Assembly (NCBI RefSeq): GCF_900302465.1
Contig: NZ_OMOR01000001.1
Location: 3,194,729-3,258,728 of the forward strand
Length of the DNA stretch: 64,000 nt
Direction of reading: 5' to 3'
Source: Ascidiaceihabitans donghaensis
GTDB lineage: Bacteria > Pseudomonadota > Alphaproteobacteria > Rhodobacterales > Rhodobacteraceae
This document shows positions 55,523 through 64,000 of this stretch, piece by piece. The position numbers were made by a program, and so were the translations under genes. Under the pieces are notes generated by a model, which saw only the letters and a program-made list of their open reading frames with translations, had not been told where the DNA came from and ran no database searches. The first letter of the stretch is position 1, and every line of letters starts with the position of its first letter.

Positions 55523-55589
55523 TGCATGTGCAGCAATCGCGCGACAGACTGATACAAAAAGGATATTTCGTCTTGTTTTTGCACATGCA
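55523..55589. repeat. Pair of related palindromes upstream of the hydratase gene's 5' spacer
   Basis: TGCATGTGCAGCAATC (from 55523) and TGCACATGCAGCATTC (from 55580) are near-direct repeats that each contain a CATGTG/CACATG-type palindromic core, 57 bp apart in the 243-bp gap 55418-55660. They could be operator sites for the mct-meh promoter; no regulator gene is adjacent. Confidence 0.4.
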
Positions 55590-55660
55590 GCATTCCCGCA
55601 AATGGCGAAAGAATCTGGGCATACAACCGCATACGACGATAATTTGAGCTGAAAAGACCC

Positions 55661-56308
55661 CTAAAGCGCCAATAACGCCGGAATGTCAGCCCCTGCAATG
55701 GCCTCGTGATGCGCGTTGATTTTGTCCAGTGGCCAGTCCCACCACGCCAGCGTCAGCAGGCGTTCCACAACATCCGCTTCGAAGCGCAGCTTTATCACTT
55801 GGCCGGGGTTTCCAACCACAACGGCATAGTCGGGAACATCACCGCCAACCACAGCCCCAGCTCCCACAATGACACCGTTGCCCAAGTGTGCCCCTGGCAA
55901 CAGGGTGCATCCGTCCCCCAACCAGCAATCATGGCCCACGACAGTATCGCGTTTCTGCACAAAACCGTCGCGGTAGCGACCGATGGTGTCGGCGTTGAAA
56001 ATCGGAAATGGAAAAGTGGACGCACCATCCATCGCATGGTTCGCTCCATGTGTGATGAAACGCGTGCCATGGGCGATCTGACAAAACTTGCCGATGCGCA
56101 AACGGTCTTTGGCGCCTTCGAACAGATAGGGGGCCAATCGTGCCGCATATCCACTTGGGTCCGGCAGTGGATCGAAGGTGCTGAAATACGTATAGTCACC
56201 AACGTCGATGTTGGAATGGGTCAATGCATTGCGCAAAAATACCGTGCCCGGCCAAGGTGTGCCATCAGGTAGCGTGACAGGATAAAGCGTGTCTGAATCA
56301 GGTAGCAT
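55661..56308 (-). CDS. CatB-type hexapeptide acetyltransferase
   Basis: 215 residues of the left-handed beta-helix (LbetaH) xenobiotic acetyltransferase family. Visible are RIGKFCQIAHGTRFITHGANHAMDGASTFPF, with the catalytic-type His, and repeated hexapeptides TVVGHDCWLGDGCTLLPGAHLGNGVIVGAGAVVGGDVPDYAVVVGNPGQVIKLRF. WWDWP near the C-terminus is also typical. The acceptor could be an antibiotic or a sugar; a housekeeping role is as likely as resistance. It stands between the mct-meh pair and a DUF1772 gene on the same strand. Confidence 0.85.
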   Translation of the reverse strand: MLPDSDTLYPVTLPDGTPWPGTVFLRNALTHSNIDVGDYTYFSTFDPLPDPSGYAARLAPYLFEGAKDRLRIGKFCQIAHGTRFITHGANHAMDGASTFPFPIFNADTIGRYRDGFVQKRDTVVGHDCWLGDGCTLLPGAHLGNGVIVGAGAVVGGDVPDYAVVVGNPGQVIKLRFEADVVERLLTLAWWDWPLDKINAHHEAIAGADIPALLAL

Positions 56309-56326
56309 GTTGGCTCCGGTGTTAGG

Positions 56327-56830
56327 TCATGCCTGTTTAGCATCCGCCCCCAGACGCAACAGCCCCCATCCCGCCAAGACCAAACAACCCGCACAAATAA
56401 CGGTACGAATTTGGTTAAAGACCTGCCATCTTAGCGAATAATCGGTCCATATCTGCGCTGCGGCCTCAATATCGACGGTATGAGGCACCAAAGCCAGCGC
56501 TTCGTTCATCGGCACATTCTGGCTCATGGTCAAAATCATTCCCCCTGCGACGTAGAGCCCCCCTGCCCCCGCAAATATCCACGCCACGTCGCGGTACCCT
56601 GCCCGCCATGCCAAAAACGCTGTGAGCGCAGCATAGAAAGGTGTTCCAAAGAAGGTCACAGCAAAAACTTCGTTGCGCACAGACGCATTCATACCCTGCA
56701 TTGCAGTGATGGCGACGTTTGGGTCAATTTGATCCAGCCCCCACATGGTTGAACACACCCAAGCGTAGAAGAACCCGAAAACTGCGCCAAAGGACAAAAG
56801 GGAAAGAAGTGCGGAAAACCGAAGAAGCAT
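56327..56830 (-). CDS. DUF1772-like membrane protein
   Basis: 167 residues with four hydrophobic helices: LLSFGAVFGFFYAWVCSTMWG, FGTPFYAALTAFLAW, WIFAGAGGLYVAGGMIL and TVICAGCLVLAGWGLL. VPMNEALALVP and a W-x-x-F-N-x-[IV]RT motif (WQVFNQIRT) fit the DUF1772 (anthrone-oxygenase-like) family. The role is unknown. It lies 18 bp upstream of the acetyltransferase gene and is probably co-transcribed. Confidence 0.78.
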   Translation of the reverse strand: MLLRFSALLSLLSFGAVFGFFYAWVCSTMWGLDQIDPNVAITAMQGMNASVRNEVFAVTFFGTPFYAALTAFLAWRAGYRDVAWIFAGAGGLYVAGGMILTMSQNVPMNEALALVPHTVDIEAAAQIWTDYSLRWQVFNQIRTVICAGCLVLAGWGLLRLGADAKQA

Positions 56831-56975
56831 ATTGTGAACCTTTTTGAAGCCTTACATGTGATACGCAAGCAATGGCGTGTTCCGTCGTTGAAAAATGTTG
56901 CCAAACTTCACGTGGTGCCGGACGCAATGCCTATGCTACCTTTAAACCACGTCAACGCTTGTATTGGATAAACCC

Positions 56976-57950
56976 ATGCCACGGCCCGAATTGTCGCCCA
57001 ACACCTTTGGTGCTATTCTTGGTTTGCTGGCCTTTGCAGTCTTTTCCACACATGACCTGATCATCAAACAATTGGGTGGAGTCTATTCGGTCTTTCAGAT
57101 CGTCTTTTTCACCGCCCTGTTCAGCTTTCCCATCATCACACTGGTATTGATGCGGGATCATAAGGCCAGCACCTTGCAACCGCGGCACCCCTACTGGATG
57201 GGGCTGCGGTGCATCAGCGGGGCGGCATCTGGGTTATGTGCGTTTTACGCCATCACGCAATTGCCCTTGTCACAGGTCTATGCGTTCATCTTTGCGGCAC
57301 CCCTGATTATCACCTTGCTGGCGATCCCGATATTGGGTGAAGTTGTAAGACTGCGGCGGGGGTTGGCGATTGGCGTCGGCATGATTGGCGTTTTGATCGT
57401 ATTGCAGCCCGGTGCCAGCCCGCTTGAGGCCGGACACATCGCAGCGCTGGTTGCAGCCTTTGCAGGGGCCATGGTGTCCATCATCACCCGCAAGATTGGC
57501 AAGGACGAACGCGGTGTCGTCATGATCTTGTACCCTATGATGACCAACTTGATACTGACGGCAATGGTTCTGCCTTTTGTCTATGTACAAGTGCCGTTGC
57601 ACGACATGGGGTTACTGGCTTTGGATTCGTTTCTGGTGCTGATCGCAATGGCGCTGCTGGTGGCGGCTTACACCCGTGCAGATGCGATGGTCGTGGCCCC
57701 TATGCAATATTCGCAAATGATTTGGGCAACCTTGTTCGGGATCTTTCTGTTTCAGGAATATCCCACGTGGTCGACCTATCTGGGGACAGTAGTGATTGCG
57801 CTTTCGGGCTTTTACATCCTGCGCCGCGAAGCCACCAGCGATGTGTCCAGCACGACGCCTGTGTCCAAGACCCGCACCCGCATCGGGCATGTGGCATCTC
57901 TGCGCGTCGGACATGTTCTGCGGCGCAACAGAACCAAAGGCATGGACTGA
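56976..57950 (+). CDS. EamA/DMT-family transporter
   Basis: Start at ATG 56976 (MPRPELSPNTFGAILGLLAF); a TTG at 56964 is possible. About 324 residues, ten hydrophobic segments in two EamA repeats (14-140, 160-290): FSTHDLIIKQLGGVYSVFQI, LPLSQVYAFIFAAPLIITLLAIPILGEVVRLRR, PMQYSQMIWATLFGIFLFQEYPTWSTYLG. The hydrophilic C-terminal tail (VSSTTPVSKTRTRIGHVASL...) is longer than usual. Convergent with tuf copy 2; they share a bidirectional terminator whose first base is the last base of the stop codon. Substrate unknown. Confidence 0.88.
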   Translation: MPRPELSPNTFGAILGLLAFAVFSTHDLIIKQLGGVYSVFQIVFFTALFSFPIITLVLMRDHKASTLQPRHPYWMGLRCISGAASGLCAFYAITQLPLSQVYAFIFAAPLIITLLAIPILGEVVRLRRGLAIGVGMIGVLIVLQPGASPLEAGHIAALVAAFAGAMVSIITRKIGKDERGVVMILYPMMTNLILTAMVLPFVYVQVPLHDMGLLALDSFLVLIAMALLVAAYTRADAMVVAPMQYSQMIWATLFGIFLFQEYPTWSTYLGTVVIALSGFYILRREATSDVSSTTPVSKTRTRIGHVASLRVGHVLRRNRTKGMD

Positions 57951-57984
57951 AAAAGGCCGCCCCGGTGTATGGGGCGGCCTTTTG
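57950..57984. terminator. Bidirectional terminator between DMT gene and tuf copy 2
   Basis: AAAAAGGCCGCCCC, GGTGTAT, GGGGCGGCCTTTTG, with T-runs on both strands. Same sequence as at 24124-24157 near tuf copy 1. Confidence 0.88.
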
Positions 57985-58074
57985 TGTTTGGTGCCTCAGT
58001 GAGAGGGAGTGGGTTCTCGCGCATCTGATGATACGCTGCCACCCACCAATTGTCCGGGCTGACGCCCGCACAAT

Positions 58075-59250
58075 TTACTCAGTGATTTTGGACACAACGC
58101 CGGCGCCGACTGTGCGGCCGCCTTCGCGGATCGCGAAGCGCAGGCCTTGCTCCATCGCGATTGGCGCGATCAGCTCAACGTCGAACTTCAGGTTGTCGCC
58201 CGGCATAACCATTTCCGTGCCTTCTGGCAGCGCAACTGTGCCCGTCACATCCGTTGTACGGAAGTAGAACTGTGGGCGGTAGTTGGCGAAGAATGGCGTG
58301 TGACGGCCACCTTCTTCTTTGGTCAGGATGTAGGCTTCGGCCTCGAACTTGGTGTGTGGCTTCACGGAACCCGGCTTGCAAAGAACCTGGCCGCGCTCAA
58401 CACCTTCACGGTCAACGCCGCGCAACAATGCGCCGATGTTGTCGCCCGCTTCACCACGATCAAGCAGCTTGCGGAACATTTCAACGCCTGTGCAGGTTGT
58501 CTTCGTTGTGTCACGAATGCCAACGATTTCAATCTCTTCGCCCACGTTGATCACGCCGCGCTCAACACGACCTGTCACAACTGTACCACGACCGGAGATC
58601 GAGAACACGTCTTCAACAGGCATCAGGAACGGCTGGTCAACCGCACGCTCAGGCGTTGGGATGTATTCGTCAACCGCAGCCATCAGGGCTTTGATCGCGT
58701 TTTCGCCGATTGCTTCGTCACGGCCTTCCATGGCTGCCAGAGCGGAACCAGGGATCACTGGAATGTCGTCGCCTGGGTACTCGTAAGAGGACAACAGCTC
58801 ACGGATTTCCATTTCAACCAGCTCAAGCAGCTCGTCATCGTCGACCTGATCCACTTTGTTCATGAAAACAACCATGTGCGGGATGCCAACCTGGCGGCCC
58901 AACAAGATGTGCTCACGTGTTTGTGGCATCGGGCCGTCAGCCGCGTTCACAACCAAGATCGCGCCGTCCATTTGCGCGGCACCGGTGATCATGTTTTTGA
59001 CGTAGTCGGCGTGGCCGGGGCAGTCGACGTGCGCGTAGTGGCGTGTCTCTGTCTCGTATTCAACGTGCGCGGTCGAGATCGTGATCCCACGCGCTTTTTC
59101 TTCGGGCGCGCCGTCAATCTGGTCATACGCCTGGAAGTCACCAAAGTACTTGGTGATCGCCGCTGTCAGCGTCGTTTTGCCGTGGTCAACGTGGCCGATT
59201 GTGCCGATGTTGACGTGCGGCTTATTGCGTTCAAACTTTTCCTTAGCCAT
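58075..59250 (-). CDS. tuf: Elongation factor Tu, copy 2
   Basis: 391 residues, the same protein as at 24262-25437, [20 protein letters not shown] to VVSKITE. DNA identity with copy 1 begins at the stop codon and extends just beyond the start (TTAGCCATGGGA on the plus strand), after which the flanks diverge. That sharp boundary is the mark of gene conversion. It lies alone between a terminator and its own promoter, upstream of the accessory block that separates it from tRNA-Trp and secE. Confidence 0.98.
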   Translation of the reverse strand: MAKEKFERNKPHVNIGTIGHVDHGKTTLTAAITKYFGDFQAYDQIDGAPEEKARGITISTAHVEYETETRHYAHVDCPGHADYVKNMITGAAQMDGAILVVNAADGPMPQTREHILLGRQVGIPHMVVFMNKVDQVDDDELLELVEMEIRELLSSYEYPGDDIPVIPGSALAAMEGRDEAIGENAIKALMAAVDEYIPTPERAVDQPFLMPVEDVFSISGRGTVVTGRVERGVINVGEEIEIVGIRDTTKTTCTGVEMFRKLLDRGEAGDNIGALLRGVDREGVERGQVLCKPGSVKPHTKFEAEAYILTKEEGGRHTPFFANYRPQFYFRTTDVTGTVALPEGTEMVMPGDNLKFDVELIAPIAMEQGLRFAIREGGRTVGAGVVSKITE

Positions 59251-59308
59251 GGGAGGCGCCCTTTTCTTTCATGGGGCCGCAGATCGACCCGGTGTTCATC
59301 TCGGGCGC

Positions 59309-59337
59309 GATTTATTGGCTTTGGTTAGAAAAATCAA
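59309..59337 (-). promoter_or_regulatory. Promoter for tuf copy 2
   Basis: -35 TTGATT (59332-59337), 17 bp spacer, -10 TAAATC (59309-59314). It is in the 126-bp gap upstream of the gene. Confidence 0.55.
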
Positions 59338-59376
59338 GCACCAGTTCGCTTGACGCCTCACAAAGAAGCGATTTGA

Positions 59377-59919
59377 TCAAACGTCGTCTTTGAACCAGCC
59401 TTGTTCGTCGCGTTGTTGCACCAGATACCGTTCAATCGACTTTGCGGCGTTTTGGCTTAGGTTTTTCAGCTGCTCTTGCGCGGATAATGTGTATCCTGAC
59501 CCAACAAGTGTGCCACTGCCAAAGCTTTCCAGAACCGTAATCTGTTTTGGTTCATCGTTCAGTTTTTTGCCGGCGGCATCATCCCAAACCGTGACATTGA
59601 TGATCAGAATCGATTTGGGCGACAATACCAATGGCACACCGGGTTGGGCCAACACATACCCTTCGACGCTGACGCCGAAGTGGTAGCGCTTGGAGCCTTC
59701 ATAGCGGTCAAAGCGTTCGGCAATTGCAGCTTGTAGTGTCGTGGTCAGCTGCTCTTCCGATGCTTTGCGGCTCAGAGGCCCTTTGTAGGCTTTCGGCGCG
59801 ACAACAATGTTGTGCACAAGGTTGAAATTGCCCAAAGGCACAGGCGCATCTTTCAAGTCAGAGGCCCCGTTGCAAGCCGCCAAAGATACGGCCATCACGA
59901 CCATGAGCATCCAACGCAT
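59377..59919 (-). CDS. Hypothetical lipoprotein, 180 aa
   Basis: MRWMLMVVMAVSLAACNGAS is a lipoprotein signal peptide with lipobox LAAC (Cys16). The mature part NFNLVHNIVVAPKAYKGPLSRKASEEQLTTTLQAAIAERFDRYEGSKRYHFGVSVEGYVLAQPGVPLV... alternates helix and strand. It probably faces the periplasm. The family is not named with certainty. It precedes the M48 gene's 3' end by about 125 bp on the same strand and is followed by the tuf copy 2 promoter. Confidence 0.8.
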   Translation of the reverse strand: MRWMLMVVMAVSLAACNGASDLKDAPVPLGNFNLVHNIVVAPKAYKGPLSRKASEEQLTTTLQAAIAERFDRYEGSKRYHFGVSVEGYVLAQPGVPLVLSPKSILIINVTVWDDAAGKKLNDEPKQITVLESFGSGTLVGSGYTLSAQEQLKNLSQNAAKSIERYLVQQRDEQGWFKDDV

Positions 59920-60044
59920 GTCACTTCTCCTAATGTGTCTTGGATAGGGTTATCCGACCCCCGTCGGTGGTGCAATCAAACCGTCGCAGATGGCCGCTGA
60001 CCTGCGGCACATTTGCCCTTTTGCGTCATCGTCGTGCGTTAATT

Positions 60045-61223
60045 TCAGGTTTTGGACCCTTTTGTGGCCTTGCCTGTCTTGGAATGGCCGTCGCAAATGC
60101 TGCGCAATGCTTTCCAATCGTCTTCGTTGATCACAGAGGTGGTATTGCTCTGCATTTCCGCAAAAGACGCCGCCAGATCGCTGCGCGACCCCGAACTGGG
60201 ATGGCTGGACAAATAGGTAGGCAAATCCGGGCCACCCTTGGTCGATTCTTCCAGTGTCCGGAAGAATGTGGCCATGCCGGCGGTGCTGACACCCGCGCGT
60301 CCCAGCATTTCACGCGCATAGACATCGGCCTGTGTTTCGGCTTCGCGGGTATAGGACGCGTCCAGCACCCATTGCGTCATCGCCAAGGCAATGCCACCCC
60401 CGGTGAAATCACCAACAACCATCGACAAAAGCCCGGCTGATCCTGCCGCACGCAACGCACCGCGTGTGGGGTCCCGGCTTTCGACATGCGCGATTTCGTG
60501 GCCCAGCACCGCTGCCACCTCATCCGCGCTTTTGGCTTTGTCGATCAACCCTTTCATGATGACGATTTGTCCGCCGGGGGCAGCAAAAGCGTTGACCATG
60601 TCATTGTTCATAACAGCTATGTTCAGATCGTAATCTGTGGGTGTATTTTCGGTCAGCCGCGCCACCATTTGCGCCAAAGCTGCATCCCCTTTGGGTGAGC
60701 TACACATAAGCTGCCCGGCCTCGCGCCCGCCGAACACACGTTCCATGTTGCGCACGATCGTCTTGCCATAGGCCACTTCACGTTCAATCGGGATCAAATT
60801 GGCAAAAGTGTTCGCCATGGCCGGCAAAATTACAAATATCATCAAAACAAAGGCCGCGACCGCCATGCCAAGGCGCGTCACAACCTTAAAACCGGTGCCT
60901 CGGGCGACATCACGTTTGTCCAAAAGCGGGCAAACAGCCCGGACGTCATGGATCAAGGCAGCCCCCACCAAGGTGAGGCGCACGTTGTCTATCAGACTAC
61001 TGTCATCTGAGTGATCCGCGACGAGCGTCACAATAAGCTGGTCATCTCGGGCTTGGTCCGGCAAGGCCCGCAGCTGATCAAACGGCCAGTCCAGTTGCCC
61101 CGGCACTGGCCCGTTTTGCAATTCAGGATGAGACAGACGCAAAACGCCTGTCTCAACCAATGTCACCTCAACGGTCAGGCGTTGGCCAGTTTCACCATCG
61201 TAGTACCGGCCAACTTCTGCCAT
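60045..61223 (-). CDS. M48-family membrane metallopeptidase
   Basis: 392 residues. A soluble N-terminal region (1-110) is followed by one transmembrane helix (LGMAVAAFVLMIFVILPAMA, about 118-137) and the peptidase domain. The zinc site HEIAH is at 242-246 (VLGHEIAHVESRD), the third ligand Glu lies in REAETQADVYAREML, and NAFAAPGGQIVIMKGL is typical of the HtpX/LoiP-like M48 branch. It is probably periplasm-facing and involved in envelope protein quality control. The start overlaps the stop of the DUF898 gene (TAATG), so the two membrane proteins are produced together. Confidence 0.88.
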   Translation of the reverse strand: MAEVGRYYDGETGQRLTVEVTLVETGVLRLSHPELQNGPVPGQLDWPFDQLRALPDQARDDQLIVTLVADHSDDSSLIDNVRLTLVGAALIHDVRAVCPLLDKRDVARGTGFKVVTRLGMAVAAFVLMIFVILPAMANTFANLIPIEREVAYGKTIVRNMERVFGGREAGQLMCSSPKGDAALAQMVARLTENTPTDYDLNIAVMNNDMVNAFAAPGGQIVIMKGLIDKAKSADEVAAVLGHEIAHVESRDPTRGALRAAGSAGLLSMVVGDFTGGGIALAMTQWVLDASYTREAETQADVYAREMLGRAGVSTAGMATFFRTLEESTKGGPDLPTYLSSHPSSGSRSDLAASFAEMQSNTTSVINEDDWKALRSICDGHSKTGKATKGSKT

Positions 61224-62437
61224 TAGATTGCACCACCAATATCAAGCGCATCCGCAAAGCCCTCGGCGTCTGCACCAAGATCTGCACTGCGCTGTTGAAT
61301 TGCATCCAGATGTTCGGCGCCATGCACCTGAATACCGTCTACAAGGTGCGCAATGATGGGCTGTGTGATCAGCACCAAAGACAGACCGCCAATCCCTAAC
61401 AAAAAGCCGATATATGCCACCGCGACCAAAATGCTGGTCACGACGATACCAATCATATCCGGCTCGCCTCCAAAGCCTGCGCCTGATGTCGCAACGGCGA
61501 ATGCACCTGCACCGACCGCACCAACCACGAACAAAACGATGGCGGACAACGCCCCGATGATCAGCGATCCCACAACGACAGTGGTTACAACGGTGCCTGT
61601 TTTCGCCTCGGAAAAGAAACCGATCTTGTCGTCCAGAACCTTGTGACCTGTCAGGTAGTTGAAAGCGTAAACACGGTAGTAGACGGCACCAATAATCAGC
61701 CAGACATACCCCACGATTCCACAGATCATAGCCAATGCAATGGACTGCAAAACAACACCAATCACGCCGCCCAAAATCAGAATGGCAAGTCCGATGAAGA
61801 CGTGCTTCATACCGGCGTAAAGGTCAGTCCATTTGCCATCTTGTTCCAGACGCGCGTCCCCGTACCAAGACCGGTCCGCCATGAATTTCTCAAGGTAGAA
61901 CGTCTGGCGCGGCAACATAATGCCAAGGGTGATAATGGTCAGAAGATAATGACCGATGGCCCGCCACACATAGCCCCAAGCCGCACTTTCCATGCCAAAG
62001 CGGATTCCACGCCACCGTGTACGTGCCATCTTGTAGCGTCGTGCACGGTATTGCGCGAACAGCAACAGAGGGAAAACAGCGAACAAGGTGATGTAAACAG
62101 CCGCAATCTGGCGCAAAACCTCGGTTGAGGACGCCCGTTCAGGGTCTACAAAGATGTTCAATCCTGCAAAAAACAGAACCATCTGCACGATGCCCAAATA
62201 GATCGCCAAAATGACGATCGCGACCAAAAAGCCCAAGAATTTTTCAAGGCCCGTGCCGGTGTATTCAAAGCTGTCTTCATTGGCACTGGTCGCGGACCAG
62301 ATGTATTTGCGGATGCGGGTTTTGGCCCAGAACCGGTAAATGCCCAGCGTGACCATCGTCAGCAATGCCGTTTTGATATACAGCCAGAACAATGGCTGAC
62401 CTTGGCCGTGATACCGGCCATGAATTTGCGCACTCAT
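61223..62437 (-). CDS. DUF898 (YjgN-type) multi-span membrane protein
   Basis: Start at ATG 62437 (MSAQIHGRYHGQGQPLFWLY), GAGGG seven nt upstream; the open frame further upstream to 62695 overlaps the parC end. 404 residues. The repeated pattern of the family is visible: TLGIYRFWAKTRIRKYIWSATSANEDSFEYTGTG, then YRARRYKMARTRWRGIRFG, TLGIMLPRQTFYLEKFMADRSWYGD. Six or more hydrophobic segments follow. The function is not established; adjacency to M48 peptidases recurs in bacteria and suggests a working pair. Confidence 0.88.
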   Translation of the reverse strand: MSAQIHGRYHGQGQPLFWLYIKTALLTMVTLGIYRFWAKTRIRKYIWSATSANEDSFEYTGTGLEKFLGFLVAIVILAIYLGIVQMVLFFAGLNIFVDPERASSTEVLRQIAAVYITLFAVFPLLLFAQYRARRYKMARTRWRGIRFGMESAAWGYVWRAIGHYLLTIITLGIMLPRQTFYLEKFMADRSWYGDARLEQDGKWTDLYAGMKHVFIGLAILILGGVIGVVLQSIALAMICGIVGYVWLIIGAVYYRVYAFNYLTGHKVLDDKIGFFSEAKTGTVVTTVVVGSLIIGALSAIVLFVVGAVGAGAFAVATSGAGFGGEPDMIGIVVTSILVAVAYIGFLLGIGGLSLVLITQPIIAHLVDGIQVHGAEHLDAIQQRSADLGADAEGFADALDIGGAI

Positions 62438-62615
62438 ACGTTTTCCCTCGATCTGCCCGATGCTTATGCACGGGTCGTTAGTATTTCTAAACTGCCACGC
62501 GTTTTGATAGAATTCAAATACATGATGCCAAAAGATCAAGGAACGCGGGGTCCGGTTTACCTGACTTGCAAGACTGGATTTCACGATTTCGCAAGCGTGC
62601 TTTCCAGGGTTCGTG

Positions 62616-64000
62616 TCAGTTGAAGCGGTTGTCGCGCGGGAAACCGCGTGGCGCCATACGGCCTGCCGATGCCCGTTTGCCAGTCCATTCGCCAAGATCG
62701 GTTTCGGTCCGCGTGCGCCCGGCCGGATCCAGCCAGCTTAACCCTTCTGCACGGTTGAACGTCGTTGCATCCGACAGCCCCCCGTCTTTGTATTTTTGCA
62801 AGCGTACACCTTTGCCGCGCCCCATTTCGGGAAGCTCGTCCAAACCGAACACCAACACTTTGCGGTTTTCGCCAACCACAGCCACGCTATCGCCCGATAT
62901 GGGTTTGCAAATCAGTGCCCGAGACGGGCTGCGCACATTCAGTACCTGTTTGCCAGAGCGGGTTTGCGCCACCACGTCGTCTTCCGGCACCACAAAACCG
63001 TCGCCCGCGCTGGACGCCACCAAAAGCTTGCGCCCCGGTTTGTGGATCATGATGTCGAGAATTTCCGCCTCGTTGGGTAAATCCACCATCAGGCGCAACG
63101 GCTCGCCCATGCCCCGCCCGCCCGGTAAGTTGGCTGCAGACAAGGTGTAGAACCGCCCGTTCGCCCCAAACACCAGCAAACGGTCAGTCGTTTCGGCATG
63201 GAAGATAAAGCGCGGACCGTCGCCGTCTTTGAACTTTAGTTCGCGTTCCAGATCAATGTGGCCCGTCATGGCCCGCACCCATCCCATTTGTGAACAGACA
63301 ACCGTAATCGGCTCGCGGTCTATCATGGCTTCCAACGGAACTTCGGCCACTTCGCCCGCTTCGGCAAAGCTGGTGCGACGCAAGCCGATGTTCTTGCCGT
63401 CAATTTCGAAACCCTTGCCAAATTGCTTTTTGGTTTCTTTCAACTGGTCGGCGATCGACGACCATTGCAAGCCTTCATCGCCAAGCAAATCCTCAAGGCC
63501 GGCGCGTTCTTCCATCAAAGCGGCCTGTTCACGCAGCAATTCAAGCTCTTCAAGGCGACGCAAGCTGCGCAAGCGCATGTTCAAAATCGCGTCGGCTTGC
63601 ACGTCGCTTAATTCGCCGTCGCTTGGGCCGGGCGACACATAGTCTGCCTCGTCCATCGCGCGCACATGCGTTTTGCCCCAGTCCTCGCGCATCAAAGCCG
63701 CTTTGGGTTCATTGTCATAGCGAATGATATCGATCACACGGTCAAGATTCAAAAAGGCAACGATAAAGCCTTCCAAAACCTCCAAACGGTGGTCGATTTT
63801 TTCCATCCGATGTGTCGACCGACGCTGCAATACTTCGCGGCGATGGTCCAGAAAGGCGCGCAGCACTTCCTTCATGGAACAGACCTTTGGGGTCAGCCCG
63901 TCAATCAACACGTTCATGTTGAGCGAAAAGCGCACCTCAAGATCGGAACTGCGGTACATCATCCCCATCAAAACATCGGGATCGACATTTTTGGACCGCG
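62616..64000 (-). CDS. parC: DNA topoisomerase IV subunit A, N-terminus beyond window
   Basis: Decatenating type II topoisomerase subunit. The frame is open to base 64000 and reads RSKNVDPDVLMGMMYRSSDLEVRFSLNMNVLIDG, then VLRAFLDHRREVLQRRSTHRM, the coiled-coil/C-gate region RLRSLRRLEELELLREQAAL, and a C-terminal beta-pinwheel with repeated GxxxR-type blades (GANGRFYTLSAANLPGGRGMGEPL, GKGVRLQKYKDGG). The N-terminal winged-helix and active-site tyrosine lie outside the window. ParC rather than GyrA is supported by the short C-terminal domain and the GRGMGEP blade without a GyrA-box sequence. Confidence 0.9.
   Translation of the reverse strand, partial: RSKNVDPDVLMGMMYRSSDLEVRFSLNMNVLIDGLTPKVCSMKEVLRAFLDHRREVLQRRSTHRMEKIDHRLEVLEGFIVAFLNLDRVIDIIRYDNEPKAALMREDWGKTHVRAMDEADYVSPGPSDGELSDVQADAILNMRLRSLRRLEELELLREQAALMEERAGLEDLLGDEGLQWSSIADQLKETKKQFGKGFEIDGKNIGLRRTSFAEAGEVAEVPLEAMIDREPITVVCSQMGWVRAMTGHIDLERELKFKDGDGPRFIFHAETTDRLLVFGANGRFYTLSAANLPGGRGMGEPLRLMVDLPNEAEILDIMIHKPGRKLLVASSAGDGFVVPEDDVVAQTRSGKQVLNVRSPSRALICKPISGDSVAVVGENRKVLVFGLDELPEMGRGKGVRLQKYKDGGLSDATTFNRAEGLSWLDPAGRTRTETDLGEWTGKRASAGRMAPRGFPRDNRFN

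Overview
The window reads as the chromosome of an alphaproteobacterium, most likely a Rhodobacteraceae (Roseobacter-type) bacterium. The basis is the protein sequences (zinc-LID adenylate kinase, 391-residue EF-Tu, 1378-residue RpoB), two tuf genes bracketing the ribosomal supercluster, and accessory families I associate with that group (GSCFA proteins, TIGR02466 oxygenases, PF11316-type glycosyltransferases). This is family recognition by eye; no database search was run.

Layout, following the mainly minus-strand direction of transcription. At the right end are parC (partial), a DUF898 membrane protein, an M48 peptidase, a lipoprotein and tuf copy 2 (58-64 kb). At 48-58 kb lies an accessory block: two DMT/CatB/DUF1772-type genes, a CoA-isomerase/hydratase pair resembling mct-meh, and two convergent GSCFA + SGNH-like gene pairs around tRNA-Trp. 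Then come secE-nusG, rplK-rplA, rplJ-rplL and rpoB-rpoC (33-48 kb). Next is a small accessory group with two related glycosyltransferases (29-33 kb), then rpsL-rpsG-fusA-tuf copy 1 (24-28.5 kb). The S10, spc and alpha operons follow (2.6-22.8 kb), ending with rpoA-rplQ, a strong terminator, degP and rarA (partial at base 1).

The striking feature is how often the universally conserved gene order is interrupted. Unrelated, mostly orphan or AT-richer genes sit between rplW and rplB, between rplP and rpmC, between rpmD and rplO, between secY-adk and rpsM, between rplA and rplJ, between rplL and rpoB, and between rplK and nusG (there a decayed TRAP-transporter gene). At most of these breaks the sequence shows a terminator after the upstream block. 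A promoter with exactly 17 bp between its hexamers then precedes the downstream block; four of these promoters share the same -10 hexamer TATACG. The ribosomal supercluster therefore looks re-wired into independently started segments.

The spacers in the first 25.5 kb are also packed with short palindromes. A family of about 22 bp elements (GTAAGG followed by a tight hairpin) occurs at least 11 times, often directly after ribosomal-gene stop codons. One composite of two such elements is duplicated as imperfect direct repeats of about 150 bp around an inserted gene (19.0-19.6 kb). A separate 290 bp spacer (15.35-15.64 kb) is an array of six unrelated perfect or near-perfect hairpins.
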